DNA from: Gavia stellata
Lineage: Eukaryota; Chordata; Aves; Gaviiformes; Gaviidae
Assembly (NCBI RefSeq): GCF_030936135.1
Contig: NC_082599.1
Span: 2,962,847-3,026,846, forward strand
Direction: 5' to 3'
Length of the DNA stretch: 64,000 nt
In this document: one piece after another, positions 1 through 14,000 of the stretch
How the letters are laid out: each line of letters opens with the position of its first letter
How positions within the stretch are numbered: position 1 is the stretch's first letter
The notes under the pieces: model-generated
The model's input: the letters and a program-made list of their open reading frames with translations, nothing else
Databases searched by the model: none
What the model was told of the DNA's origin: nothing
Program-made: the position numbers and the translations under genes

Positions 1-2454
1 TACAAAGAGTTTGGGGAAAAATGGGCCACTTTTCTTGCGCTTTTAATTCTGAGGCTGACAAGAAGGACACCAAGGAGGGCAATTCCACACAGCACTGAGG
101 ATTTCTGGGGTTTTTTGGTAAGGATGCTTGCACATAGAGAACAAATGGCCAGATTCCAGCCCCCAGCTGCAGCAGATAGACACAGGCACCATAAACTCAG
201 GAGAGCGATTTCCTGCTCCTTCAGTTGTCCATCCTTCCTCAGAATCTGGATTTAGAGTTGACTCCCAAAAGGAGCATCAAAGTCCTTGAACAGGTGTCTA
301 TTCATAGAAACCATGCCTAATCGAACATAAGGGCTTTCTCCAACCCTTTTAACCCTGTAAGAAGCACCTATCACACCATTTTCTGGCTAGGGAGTAAGAG
401 GACCCACTGATGCTTCCTGCTTCCACACTACAAAGTCTACAGTTGATATCTTCAGTGGGTCAGCCAAATTCCGATTCTTTCTGCATGGGCCACCACAGTG
501 AGATGACATGGTAGCAGGGGTCAGGCTGAACTTAGGTTTCTGTTTCCACCAGCGCTGAAACACATGAAGAAACAGCAGGTCTTTGATAAACTCCTTGAAC
601 ATTTAACATCAGTCCTTGCTCATGTATTTCCATGAGGGCTGGGAGTGAAACTGCAGTCTTCACCATGGGGGAAGGGTTGCATGTGCCTGTTACTCAATTT
701 GGGAAGTGGGCATTTCAGTTGTGACTGATATCTTTTCTTTTCTCTGCTTCCTCTCTCCTAACCTCAAGAGCATCAACCTTTTTTCTCACCATTCGCCTGT
801 GGAAAGAGCTGAAAACCCATTTGTACTAGATAACATACTTTGGATTGTTTGACACTACATTGCTGTGTTTCCAATTAGGTTTCCTTGCTTTTATCTCCTT
901 TGTGTAATCTATTCAGTCCCTCCCACTAATTAGAACCTTATTTGCCTTTTTTCCCCTTTCAACAGTGTTTATCCTTCGCATTGTTCCTTGCATCTCTGCT
1001 TAGCAAGATTGACTTCTGTTATCTTTGGTTTTTAAATATATGTTTAGATTTTATTGGCACAGACGCTTGTTAAAGCGATCCAACTATTCATTGCAGACCT
1101 CATGATTTTCCATAGTAAATTTTCTAGACAATCAACTCGGATCAACATTATTTTTTGTCTCATTCTACATTCTTTCAGAGACTTGTTTTATGAAAAGCCC
1201 AATACTTCAGATTATTACCTTTCATACATAACATTCCCTCACAATCAGTGGATATCTGATGATATTCTGATGGCTAGACCTCCAGATGTTTTATTTTATT
1301 TATCACACTTGGCTTGTTTTCTAGGACCAAGTCCAAAACAGCCTTTAATCTCAGGCGTTGCTCAACAAATTCTGCGAGGGGCTGTGAAAAGTTATTAAGG
1401 AGGAAAAAAGTCTTAACAAATAATTCTGCAAATCTTAGTGTTGTCCTTATGTACTTAAATTATATGCTGATCAATAATGACCTTGTAACAACATTAATGA
1501 GGAATTTTAACATGTACTTTTGGGAGGGCATGAAAACTCTCAGAATGAACTGATTTCTTGCTAACCAAAGTCAGGAAGAAACTTTCCAAGGACAGCTTTC
1601 CATAATTGTTGATTAGGAGGTTTTTGTGCTTTTTTCTGTAGCAGATGGCACTTGCCACTGCTCGAGATTCAGAACAGGTTCTGGACCTGTAGTCTGAGCC
1701 AGGATAGCAGTCTGAATGTCCAGAAAACAAATAGAACAAAGATGAGAGGAACTGAATGTGTAACATGCTGCAATGCTTTCCTGCCTGCGTGGAGCTTTGC
1801 AAGCCTCAGAACCAAAGAGCACCTTTCTGGAAGGACAGACCATGGCCACCCGAGCTAAGGGGCATGGCTAGAGGTAAACAAAAGGTAAGTGAAGACCAAG
1901 GGGCCCAAAATTGGAAGAAACCAGCCAGTAAGTTTGCAATTAACAATTTCAGTTCAGTGAGTAAGGACATTAACAGATTTAACTTACTGATAAGCAGGAG
2001 GTGCATTTCCATAATAAAATGGTCTCTGGGAAGCAGCCATTTTCAGTCCACCCTATTTATCCTGTAGTTCCAGCCTGGTTTCGGTATCAGAGACAGAAGA
2101 GAGAACTCCGAGGCTGAGATTTAAGCATCTGTAGTTAGGTACTGGGCTCTCATGTCCAGTAACATCAACCCTCCTTCCACTAGATAAATCAGCCACCCCT
2201 ACTAATGACTGACACCATCAAAAGAAGTTAGTGGTGTGGTTATCCTGAGCGAACCTACATTGCTTGGCACTGCCATCGAGGCACCATCCCATTCCCTGGA
2301 GCTAACACTGCCTGCACCATGGGCTGTGAATCTCCCCAGACAGTGCTTCTCCTTCACTGCCCATGACAGTGCCAGAAGAGGGCATCTGCAGCCAGTTCAG
2401 GGCTAGGAGGAAAGTCTGCGGTGGTGCTGCCTTACCAGTTGTCCAGACCCAGGT
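1..2454. other. Noncoding flank, nothing recognised
   Basis: Ordinary mixed-composition vertebrate DNA. Open frames up to 114 codons (for example 1054-1398 plus) show no protein family, no codon bias I could recognise and no splice-site framing. No repeat family was recognised. Confidence 0.6.
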
Positions 2455-2750
2455 AGGAGGGAAAGAAATGATAGGACAAAAGGTAATGGTTTAAACTAAA
2501 AGACGGTAGATTCAGACTAGATGTTTTTTTCAAGAATTTTTTTACGATGAGTGTGGTGAGACACTGGCACAGGTTGCCCAGAGAGGCGGTAGATGCCCCA
2601 TCCCTGGAAACATTCAAGGTCAGGTTGAACGGGGCTCTGAGCAACCTGATCCAGTTGAAGATGTCCCTGCTCACTGCAGGAGGGGTTGGACTAGGTGACC
2701 TTTAAAGGTCCCTTCCAACCCAAACTATTCTATGATTCTATGTTTCTATG
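2455..2750 (+). repeat. CR1 LINE 3' fragment
   Basis: Sense-orientation 3' end of a CR1 non-LTR retrotransposon. It contains the usual block reading GACACTGGCACAGGTTGCCC and GGTCCCTTCCAACCC, and ends in ATTCTATG-like tandem octamers (2727-2750). The translation shows a remnant of the C-terminal end of the CR1 polymerase ORF, broken by frameshifts. 5'-truncated, as most CR1 copies are. Limits are approximate, the 5' one by about 20 bp. Confidence 0.9.
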
Positions 2751-5700
2751 AAGAAAGGGCCTTATAGCTCCCAGTGCCATTTCTCACCAATGTCATCACC
2801 ATGAGATGAAAGTTCCTCTGAACAGGTCCCACACTCCAGGTGAGGTCAGAGCAAAGAGAGAGCAAAAGAGAGTTTTCCCACTCTATTTTCACCCAAGCAT
2901 TGTGTTAAACTTCAGAGATCTCTAGGCTAGTGAAGTGAATAAGAAGTTCTGCAGCAACATGCACTGAATAGCAGAACGGCCACCTGCTATTCTGTTCAAT
3001 TCATTTTGCACAAAGTTTTATCAGAAGAAACAGATGAGATTCAACTTTCCAGTTCTTTATACAATCTTTTGGTTGTCTTTAGACTTGGTTAAGCCACTGT
3101 CTTTCATATTTGTCTTCTCTTCTACTCTGTTTCCTTCAGTAATTGATACTTCAGTGGAAATCACAAGTTCAGTGTCAGGCAAATCTCTGGTCACCTGCAG
3201 GTATATACCTGCATGCTCCCTTCTTGATTCCTATAGGTCTTCAGCTGAAGTCCCAAAGCATGAAGATAAGCTGAACTAACCACATAACTAAGCACACAGT
3301 CTAATCTTGTCAAGTTGCTCTGAAATTCCTCTTGTCAGGTTTTGTATCCTTGATCTCTTACAGCCGGGCTCTCCAGTATCAGCAGTGCTCTTGGGAAAGG
3401 CAGTAATGGGACAAATGAGACAAAACCAAACAGAATTCTTTTGGGATTTCAAGGAATTTTTGAAATCTTTTTTTTATCTTAAGGCTCCCCCCCCAAGTTT
3501 CATGTAAATTAATTTCTTTCAGATCAAGTTCAAAACTGACATACTGAAATTCAGACTACAAAAAAAAAAAGTAGGAAATTTGAGGATTTTCCCACCCCAC
3601 CCCACTTTCAACAGTTTCCAAACCTTTTTACTACGACGGCCTGAGAGGGCCCTTTATTTTTACAGCTGCTGCATACCTAGTTCTCCTCGCTGGAAGACAC
3701 ACACACAGCTCCAGCGATTCTAATCTTTTCATTCCAGGAAAGGAACCAGCTGTAAATCCACTGAAGCAAGATCAGGATACAGCACCAGGACTGTTGTTCT
3801 GGCCTCCCGCTGGTTAAGACTTCCCTTGAACTGCTCTCACACTCAGTCCTGTCGTGGGTCCAGGAGCCTCTGTGTTAAGGATCCCTTCCCACCGCCCAGT
3901 TCTGAGGTCAGAAAGCCTCTAAAGGCAGCGGTATTATGATTTTCATGATCTGATGAGACACCCCTGCAAAGCACCAGTTGAGTCAGATTTGGAGGAGTGG
4001 GGGGTGCTTGGTTTCTTCCATCCTGAAAGTACCCAAGAGAGGTGCTATGTTTACATCCACTCCCAATTTCCAAACAAATGGTAGGGATAAAGTTACTCCG
4101 TGCACACTCCCTGTCCCTGGGTGATGCCGTAAATGAATTTGTGTGATGATGTTGTATCACTTGATACCGCAGCTCCTTCCCCCTTTTACTACAAGCAGGG
4201 CTACCACTATCCCTGTTGACCTTATATCCCTGCTGACATCATATCAGCTTTCCACTATACTGTAGGCAATAAGAACAGCAAAACTTTTGGCACTGTTTAA
4301 AAAAATCAGATCAATATTTGCAAAGAGTGACAATTTCCCTGCACCCGTGGAGAACTGCTCTGGAAGTCACCTTGTGGTGGTGAGAACGTCACCTCCAGGA
4401 TGGGTCTTTCCCAAATCTTTATGGTAACTGGGTGCCGAGTGTATACAAACACTCACAATGACTGCTTAGCAACATCTTCTGCCAACCCAGGCAGTGGCAG
4501 AGCGAACAAAAATGTGCGCTGTGCTCTCCAGCCATTCCTGCAATGTAAATATATCATCAAGGAACAGTAAAACCTATGTTGGGCTGATGGTGATGAGGTG
4601 GAGCAGGACCTCCTGCCTCTCTTTCCACACCACTAACAGAAGTCTGACTTTGTCTTCTCGAACTTGGCAAGTCTCATTTGGGCTCCAGCGAGCCTGCTGT
4701 TCCCAGTAAAAGGTGGCACATGTGAAAGCTGTATATATTTTATCTATCATCTGTTGTGTGAGGGGTTGGGGGAGGAGGAGCCAGTTCTGCAGCAGAAGCC
4801 AGCAGCCATTCCTACAGCCTAAAGGTTAAAAGCCCAAAGGTCAAGAGATCTCCAGGATTTTTCGAGATGTATTCTGTCCCCTCTTATCCTGTCTAGACCA
4901 AGAGTGACCTAGCAAGGGGGAATGTGGCCATTTGGTATGGAAAGAGACTATTGCTCTTAGGGCCAGGGATTGAATAGATCCTGAGACCAAAGGCCACTAG
5001 ACACACACCCCATAGCAGCCTTGTGACCTTCTGCAGTTTGTCCTTCAGTACTGTTCAACGTATGGCAGGACAGGTTCCCACTGAAGGCTGGCCGTGACTT
5101 ATCTCAGGCTTTCCACCTTTGGAGCATCCATCATGATTGATTTTGATGGCAGTTTTGGAGGTGGGGTGCCTATGCCAGCCATGAAAGTACAATCCAGAGG
5201 GTCCTGAGCTAACACAGGGGTGAGCTAATGCATCTATGTAATACAACCCTTTGCTATGCAAAGGTATGCAGAGGTATTGACTCCAGTCTAAAAACCTACT
5301 GGCCACTTCGTGGGTAGGAGGGACGCTATTAATCAACCACATTGAAGGAAATACAGTGTCTTGTTCCAAACCCTGTTGACACTGACACATCATTGCTATC
5401 TTGGGGGCAACCCTGTACGTTGTTGAGTCTTTCACCTTCACATCTTACCTCACCATAAAAAGATGTTTCTTTGGTTTTCTGAGAGGCGAGGCAGAAGACT
5501 TTCCTCACTGGAGGACAGCTATGGGATGGGCATGTGTGTCAACAGGATAGCCTCCATTTGCCACCAGCTTAGCTAACAGCAGGCTGAAGGTCTGTTCTTC
5601 CCTAGGCTCTCCTGAATATATTAAACTGGCTTAAAATCCAGGGCTTGGTATGTGAAACCCTACTGAGTGGGTGTTAATGATTCCTAGTCAAAATTCAAAG

Positions 5701-6599
5701 GCAAGGCACCGTGCAGTTTCTTAACAAGCATTTAATAAGCATAGAAAGCCTTGTAAATCATGTTTGGGAAAAAAAATTCAAATATTTGGGACTTGCAATG
5801 AATTTTAAGTGACTACCATTGGGTAACTCCTCCAGACATCCTTCTTTCTATTGCTGTTAAATATATACCACTAATGATCCTTCAGAGGTAACTTCTCCAA
5901 GTCGAGAGTGTGACTGTAGAACACCCTCAGAGCTGGAGAAGAATGGTAGGATCTCAGATGTTCACCTGTTGAAAGGTAGACACCTCTGGCAGAGCTTATA
6001 ATAGCATCCTTTTTTGGAATTATTTAGCTGAAGAGTAAATTTACTCCCATCCCTAGCAGCATTTCAGTCTTGGGATTAATACCTGCCTTAGCTTCATGTA
6101 GATAACATGACATAAATCTATAAAAAGGCAACCTGGACCACACAACATGTATTTCCTGGTCCTGCATCCATCAACTTTTTGTCCATGATTTGTATTTCCT
6201 GCTCCTGCCTATGCTGTATGTGTTTCAGTTGTATGAATGTCAGCTGAAAGTGACACCAGCTGCTCTACAATCTTCAGAGGCAATTTCTAAGCACAGCTCA
6301 TAAATACCTTTTCTTACATTTGGCTACATCTGAGCCTTTCCAGCCATGATACGCTGCCCTGCTCTCCGCGTCTGCAAGAATTAAAGCTCCCCAAAACCCC
6401 TGCCCCTCCCAATGTCTTTGATCCTTTTGTCTGGACTAAAGAAATCCAAGCTGATATATAAAGCATGTGTGATACATCAGCCTGGTAGAAAAGCTCCTTC
6501 GTGTATTAGCCCTCTTCTGGAGGAGTGAGATTTTTGTGGTATGATGCACAGAGCCAAACCTGCCAGCATTCCCTGGAAAGCAGGAATAAGGGGGAAAAA

Positions 6600-6760
6600 A
6601 TCTGAGCTCATTATGTGAGTTCTGATCATATTATTATACATCTATATCTTAATTATTAAACAAAACATCCACCCAGCTAATTTCCCAATTGCCACCCTGG
6701 CAAAAGGGCCCTGGGAACTGAGTATTGGAGTCAAGGATTATTGATCCATTTGGAGTGTAA
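6600..6760. promoter_or_regulatory. AT-rich motif cluster, enhancer candidate
   Basis: TCTTAATTATTAAACAAAAC combines a homeodomain core with a forkhead-like TAAACAAA, followed by GCTAATTTCCCAATTGCCAC and a GGATTATTGATCC near-palindrome (about 6735-6747). No repeat recognised. Weak evidence. Confidence 0.2.
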
Positions 6761-8004
6761 AGGCTGGGTTTGTCCGTGCCGGTGAGCAGGAACATCTGGA
6801 GGGGAAGGAGGGTGCGTTCCCGAGCAGAGCAACAGCTGGCTGCCCCATGTGTCCACCCTAGCCACAGCTGGCACAGGCACAGCCGCAGAGCTTCAGCCTC
6901 CCTTCACCAGCACCGCTTCCACATGCTATTGCCCTCACATCATATTCTCAGCCGCTCTGAGTGCTGCTTGTCACTTAGACCGTCCCCACATGGCAGTGGC
7001 ACAACACGGCCCTGGCCTCTGGCCCTGTGCAGCGTAAGGATACGGGGTGATGGGAGAGCCAGGAGTTGTATCATTTGCATCCCGAAGGCATGAGTAAGAC
7101 CGTTTCCAAATACAGCAGCAACTTGCTGTCAAGAGTTGCAGGACCATTCATAGCAGAAGCGGATGATTTGTGTATACTGTCATACGACATTACTAATGCC
7201 GTTGGGTTCCCTCCCAAGTGGAATACCTCCCCCTTTGAGGCAAAGCCTGACTGGTATTTAACCGCACAAAGGATCCCTATCAACTATCCCTTCTACTAAA
7301 GCTCTGACAAATCACTTTCCTCTCCCCATGCAAGTCACAGCAGGCTTGTCAGCCTCCCCCTCCCAACACCATCTCAGAAACCCTTCTCTCCCCAGTCAAC
7401 CACTGGTGGTCAGGGCCAGCCCGTAAAACCAGCTCCCCCGGGGACATGCAGATGACTTCTCACTGAAGAATCCCCATCCCACCACCATGCCACAGAGGAG
7501 GGGGTCAGGTCTCCAACCCGTGAACCAAAAGCCTCCTGTACTTTCTACAAAGCCGCAGGGCTGTTTGATGTTCCAAAGATTTCCTTAATTAAAACTAGAA
7601 ATCAAATTCTGAAAATAGATATGATTCTATTTTGGATCGAGTCCCAGGTTTGATTTTGATCTTCCTAGTCAAACTGTCTCCTTCCCTTCCACTGGAAATC
7701 ACTGGCTGGAAGCCTTTGGCACCCGGTGGCGCAGGTTTATTATAGAAGTGTTAAAGAGCAGACCAATAATTCCTGAAATCTGAAATGATGGGACAGGAGT
7801 CAGTTAAATCGCTGGCATTTTAGTGCTCTTGCCCAGCTTGCTAGATATATTTGTCATCATGAAGTGTGGAGAGTTGGTGTACTGCTGAGGTGCTAAAACA
7901 CTTTGTGCCCTCTGCCACAACATCCAAGCTGCTAAGGATAATAAAGCAAAGACCTTTAAAAAGTGATGGACAATATTACAAAACAAGAACGACAGTGCAT
8001 GCCT

Positions 8005-8065
8005 ATTATTTCACGTTGGGGAAACTGAGGCAAGACAACTGACTTATCAGAAGGGTGTGGTGCCA
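8005..8065 (-). repeat. MIR-like fragment
   Basis: CTATTATTTCACGTTGGGGA followed by AACTGAGGCAAGACAACTGA and CTTATCAGAAGG corresponds in order to the antisense MIR core. Short, so moderate support. Confidence 0.55.
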
Positions 8066-11000
8066 GTTTGAGAAGCTAAAAATCTCTCCAGTGTACCAAA
8101 TCCTTCAGCTTCATTATAAACCAAATGATAAATGGATGAGCAGGAATATTACTAACATGTACTTCTTCTAATTTCACCAATGGAACAGCCCCTGGGAAAA
8201 TCTGGGCCAAAGAAAAGATGTTCTCAACCTCTGCCTTTACAAGGCAGTAGTTTGAGGAGTACAAATCCCTCCAAGATGCATGCAGGACAGACAGGTCATG
8301 TAAGTCTTGTTGTTGCCCTAATAACAGACCACAATCTGGGAGTGGCCTGAGCATATCAACTGTTAACTACATCACCCGTCGAAAGAACTGGGGGCTAAAA
8401 TCTAATCTCAGCTTTCTTGGGGGTAAATCTAGGGCAAATCTTGCTGATGACAAAAGACTCACTCCTGGCTGGGCTGAGAACCAAAATTGGGCTTGACCAG
8501 CTATGTTCCACCTCTACAGCCACCCCACCCTTAGGGTGGAAGAGTCAAGGAAGGAATCAGGAGCTGTTGACCATCTCTTAGTATGACTTCCAGGTGTGTA
8601 GCTCCCCACTCCATCCTCCAAGTACCAGTGTTTAATTCAGCCCATGCCTCTTACACTTGCACCAGATCAGCCTTCAGCTCCTAGGTGACATGAGCATTTT
8701 GGAGCATTTTTTTCAAAAGTAGATGTTGGCCTCTCTTGCTCCAGTTAATGATCAAAGTTGTGACAAAACTGTCACATGTCTGGGTTGATCTGTAAGTGGG
8801 AATGGGAGAAGGAGAAAGGAAAGGTACTTAGGCATTAATGTAGGTGTAAACAAAGAGAGCACAAGACAATAAACATATTTTTTCATTCTTTGTGTTGACT
8901 CTCAAGTTCCCTTAGAGGTTTATGGAGCACCTACCAAAGGAGCTCTGCTTGCCTGGGGAGCCTAGGCTATAGATGGCTTTCTATCTCCATGGCCTTTGAC
9001 GTATCTGAAGAACTGCTCATTGACTTCATTGAGCTTCACCTTAGACTTCAAGTATTGAGTATCCATGGGCATATCCATGGATATAGCACACACGTTGAGC
9101 TGAGGACTGACAGACAAGCAGAAATTCAGTTTCTGCTGGTTCTGGATTAGTGACTGCCTTACCTTGGGAAGCATTTTCAGACTCTGACAGAAAATTCTGC
9201 ATTCTACAAATTGCTGTTACAGAGATTATTTTAATTTTTAAAGCAGTGACTTTCCCCATGGTTTCTCTTTGCTTTCTTTTATTTGGTTTGCTTTGGTTTT
9301 CCTAGAGGTTCAGAAATGGAGATGGCTTTATCCACAAACCCACACTTAATCAGGGTCAGAGCATCTTACCTCTTCCCACTTCCCAACCACTGCATCTTCC
9401 TTTGTAAAGACATTAATTAATCCCCTACACAGAGCAGGGTTTGGCATCTCTGCTGAATAACCTGACAATTACTGTCAGCTGTTAAGGATGACACAGCCCC
9501 TGAGTGTACTGAGAAATGGGCTGAGACCACAATTTCATTTCATGTCAGTCACCGCCAACACAATAGAGCCTTTGACCACCACAGCCAAAATAGACTACTC
9601 TCGAACTAGCCATCTAGAAGAAATAGGAGAGAGGTATTTTACATTACATTTTCCATAAGACAAGTGGATCCAACTTCTTAGGTGGTAGGGGTTGGATGTC
9701 AATATTGGGACCCTTCCTCAGAAGCTCTACAGATGGGATAACAACAAATGCTGACCTTTATTTTCTGGCCAGTTATAAGCCAGACAAATGACAGGACATA
9801 TTTAGCTGATGGACTCCATGCATTGCCTTCACAGCCATCTCTCCAACGCAAATGCAGCAGGTTAGAGGGAATTGTCCTGGTGACCAGATCCAACCCTCGA
9901 ATCCCCAGCTGGGTCCCCGGCTCACTGACACGGCATGTGTGATCAAGCCAATTTATCCAAGGTAGTAGCCAGTCCTCTGGAGCTGTGCAGAAAAACCCAA
10001 AGGTGACCCTTTCTGTTGGGCTGGAACAAAAATATATCAAAGGAGCAAAATGACAAATCCGAAAGAAAGGATAAGACTAGACTTAGAGCTGGTTCTTGAG
10101 AGTTGGTTTTTAAATTCCACATTTTACGAGAAGCACGGGACCAATCAGGATGAAAGCAAAGGTTTCACCTCACTCTTTCCATTATCCCCAATGACATGGC
10201 TTGGCCTGTGGTAAGTTCCATGTAAAATGATCAGAGAACAACGTAAATTACTTCATTTGATTGCTTTGTGCTCTGCGCGCTGATGTGCTCAGCTGCATTT
10301 AGGAACTGCGGTAATAGCAAAGATATATGGAGTTTGGAGCTGCTCTGGAGAATGTAGAAGCAGAAGAGGCCCTTGATGGAAGCTGTGCCTGATGAGCCAT
10401 TTCTGCTCACATTCTTGGACATTTCATTTTGACCCTCATTTCCATCTCCGTTTGGGATCTTTTCATACCCTTTCTCTTCAAATACAGACATTCCATGCCT
10501 AAAATCATCCCAGACAAAGCGTATCCATCATCACCAGGATGTGCTGCACAAAGTCATACTTTCCTGACATCTCCCGGTACTGGTAACTCGGCATTCAATA
10601 TACCCTCTCATCTTCTTTACACACCTGTACAATTCCTATATGCTGCAGTTTTATGAGAACCAATTCCAGATACACAAATGTCCCCTATAAAGGCATGAAC
10701 CACATTCAGAAAAAAAACACTGCAAAATTTGCTGCAAAGACAAAACATGGCATCTTCTGTCTTCTTCCTTTTACAGGACTCACCTTGGTCCATCACAGCT
10801 GAAACTATTTGTACTTGTCTTCAGTAGCCCCTGTCCTGTGAGCTAGTAAATTCCCAAGGAGAAAACCATTCAATAACCCACCATCAGGTCTTACATTAAA
10901 TCCAGGACCTAGATAGATGAAGTATATGGGGGGAACTTCTGTTCTCTGTAGATAAGTAGTAACCTTTTAGTTACTAGCAGCCCAATTAGTAACCCTGACA

Positions 11001-14000
11001 GGATTTGACTAGTGCCCTTGCCAGGGAATCCAAGTAGACAGGCAATGGTAGAACAAACTAAGAAAAACAACATGTTTTTTTGCCTGCAGTTCAGGTTCCC
11101 CTGCAGCAGGACTGAATCAGCCACAGCAGGGGAGGATGGAGGAGAGCTCCTCTGCTGTTGCTGTGGTCTATTAGTCCTGTGGCTAATCAAAGGGTTTAAG
11201 GTCTCCGAGCCATCAATACAGGACTATAATCTCACATTACGAATAGCATCAAACTCACAAATGAACACTGTACACAACATTCATGGAAACAAGTAATTCT
11301 CCCAGACTAATAACTATTCCATCATTCCTTCGGGTCTTGACATGCCATGGCCTCAGGCTCAGGTTATTTCATGTTCATTTGGCTTCTTTGTGGCCCTGTG
11401 TGAGGTCTTTCTGGAGTTTAAGCTGGAGGACAGCCAAGGTGTCAAAGGGACACCTTTCCTCTGAGCTGTTGAGTGGAATGTCCTAAGTTTATGAACACTG
11501 GAGTAATTCTAGGTATATGGCCCTCGTGAGCACCATCAATCAAGGATTTTCATTTCAAACTCTCCCTACTTTTTATGGCACTTCCCATGGCTGGGTAGGA
11601 GAAATGCTGTCACTCCCACCAGATCACTGCAGCTTACTGAAGCTGCTGAGCTGGGTGCTAAGTTATTTTTAATACCCAGAGCAGAGACTCCAGCAGACTC
11701 CTGATGAGGATTGTGGAAATCTGAGAATGAAAAAGAACTTCTCAAATATTCCGACTCAATCCAGCTTTCATGTAAAACTAACTGTCCTGGTGCCTGCTGG
11801 GACAGGACTCATGTAATTAAGCATGACTGTGGATATTTCTCATGGAGAAACATATGTACATACTCCACAAAACCCTAGGACAGTGATAGATGGGAGTCTG
11901 TGTGACATGGTGCTAACATCTCAGGTACTTTTAAGTATACTGATTTGTCTATCTACTGATTTATCTATCACTTACTCAACTCCGGAAATCAGTGCTGAGG
12001 TTACTGATTATCTCAGGGAATATTCTCAGTGTTAAAATACTGTAGCCAAGGAAAGAAACAAGTAAAAAGCCTGAAATACCAGTTTAAGGTTTCTCCAAAC
12101 ACCTACAATTACTCCTTCTCACACTTTACTGAACATATTCAGATAGATGTGGATCACTTTGACACATCTTTCTGAGAATATTATAGGAATTCAAATAACC
12201 AAACAGGTATGAGGGCTATCTAGTCCAGAGCAGGAGTAAAGACTGTTCTTATTTTATGAAACTACTCATGAAATAACCAGAGCAGACTGAACTATTACTA
12301 TGCTTTGGAGATTTTATCATTTATTGGAGATTTTCCCTTAAAAAAAACTCTGACCTGGCAGAATGAAAACTTCCCAGTAGAGCACGTCAATCCTGCTCAA
12401 ACTCAGTGGCAATCAACAAGACAGGTAGACAAAATGTAAATGCTCTCTCTTGTTTGCCACTCAGGTAGGACTGTTTGGGAATTTGCTGGTGGGGCACCTC
12501 TTGGTTTCAAAGGACTGCTGGATTATTTGTTTTTAATGGGAAAATGTAATTTCATTGCAAAAAAACCTCTTTGGTTTCCAGGCAGATACTGTATAAGAGT
12601 CTGTCACGTTCAGGGTAAAATTTCCCATCAGAGCCTGAAAAAGTTTCCCAAGAAGTTAGCTGTAGGTTGGTGCTTCGGAAAACAGATTGGATGAGAAAAT
12701 CAGAGTCAGTGACCATGAGATTTATCATGAAACAGACTTTTTATTCCATAGCCATCTCTCCTTCCTACACCTTCTGGCCTGTGCAGCTCTTTGGCTTCCT
12801 GCAAGGTTCAGCTGACCAGCTCCTTAGACAAAGAAATACATAATTTCTCGATTTTACCCGTAGGACACAAAAACACACTGAAAGCATCTATTTGACAGCT
12901 ATGGACTTTAAGGAAAAAGTTTAACTCTGACCTGTGTTTCCTATGATTCAGACCAGCATGCTAACTCCAAATTCAACCTGCTTCATTTCAACATGTGGCT
13001 CAGACAGGGGTATGAAGTATGAAGCATGCTGCTTTCCGAAGGGCATGTGCAACTGTAGTCCTCAGTCCTAAGAGAGGCTCCTTTTCAGAGGTGAGGATGA
13101 ATAATCAAAGCAGGGCTAAGGAATCATCCATCCCACCCTTGAGTGCAATAAGCTGCGTCAGCAGCAGGGAAGCATGAGACCACACATCCCTCCTAGGTGA
13201 TCCCTCTGGAGAGCCCATGCCTTCCCAGGAACCCCAGGGAACGAGAAAATGAACCTCACCAGCTTAGACTCACCTCCCCATTCCAAGACCTATCCTTGCC
13301 AGTCCAGAGCCCTCCAGAATCAAGTCCCTGAGTTACCATGCAAGGTGGCTTCAATGGTGTGGCATCTCAGGCTTTCCCACCCTTCTCTTTTACAACACGA
13401 TCTCCTTCCTCCCCTCGCCTTCTGCTTAAGCCTGCCTTGAACTGTGGCCAACGGTGGACGCAATGGCAGAGGATTCGTTTCCCCCAACACAGAGGGGGCT
13501 GATGCAGCGCCAAGGTGCAGACGGGAATTTTCCCCAAAAGCGCCGTTACTCCTCCAGCCTTCCCAGACATCCAGAGGCTCAGCAGCCTCCATCTCCCAAG
13601 GCTACAGCCCAAGGAGCCAGTGGCTTTGTCCAGCTACTCTGCTGCCTGGAGGGAAACAAGGATGGTATTTTCTTTGCTTGTCCCTTAATTCAGTCAGCAA
13701 ACATTCCCCACACAAAAAAACTGGGCTGGGAAGAATTGATCTATGCACCATCTTGCATTTGCCAAATGGATTAGCTAGTAATTGCTGGGTGTCTCAAATG
13801 CAAAAGGGCTTCTGACTCCTGTGTATGGCAGGTCTTTATTTAATTTATTCATCATTATTATTTCCCTCCCCCTTTCTCACCCTTGACAAGACAAGACCCT
13901 GACCTGTTTCCTAAATCTGTTTTTTTTGGGGGAGGAGGGTGGAGCAGGGGAGGGGTATGGGGTTCTTTCATTACCAAAGCCTGTGAGCCTAAAAGTGACT

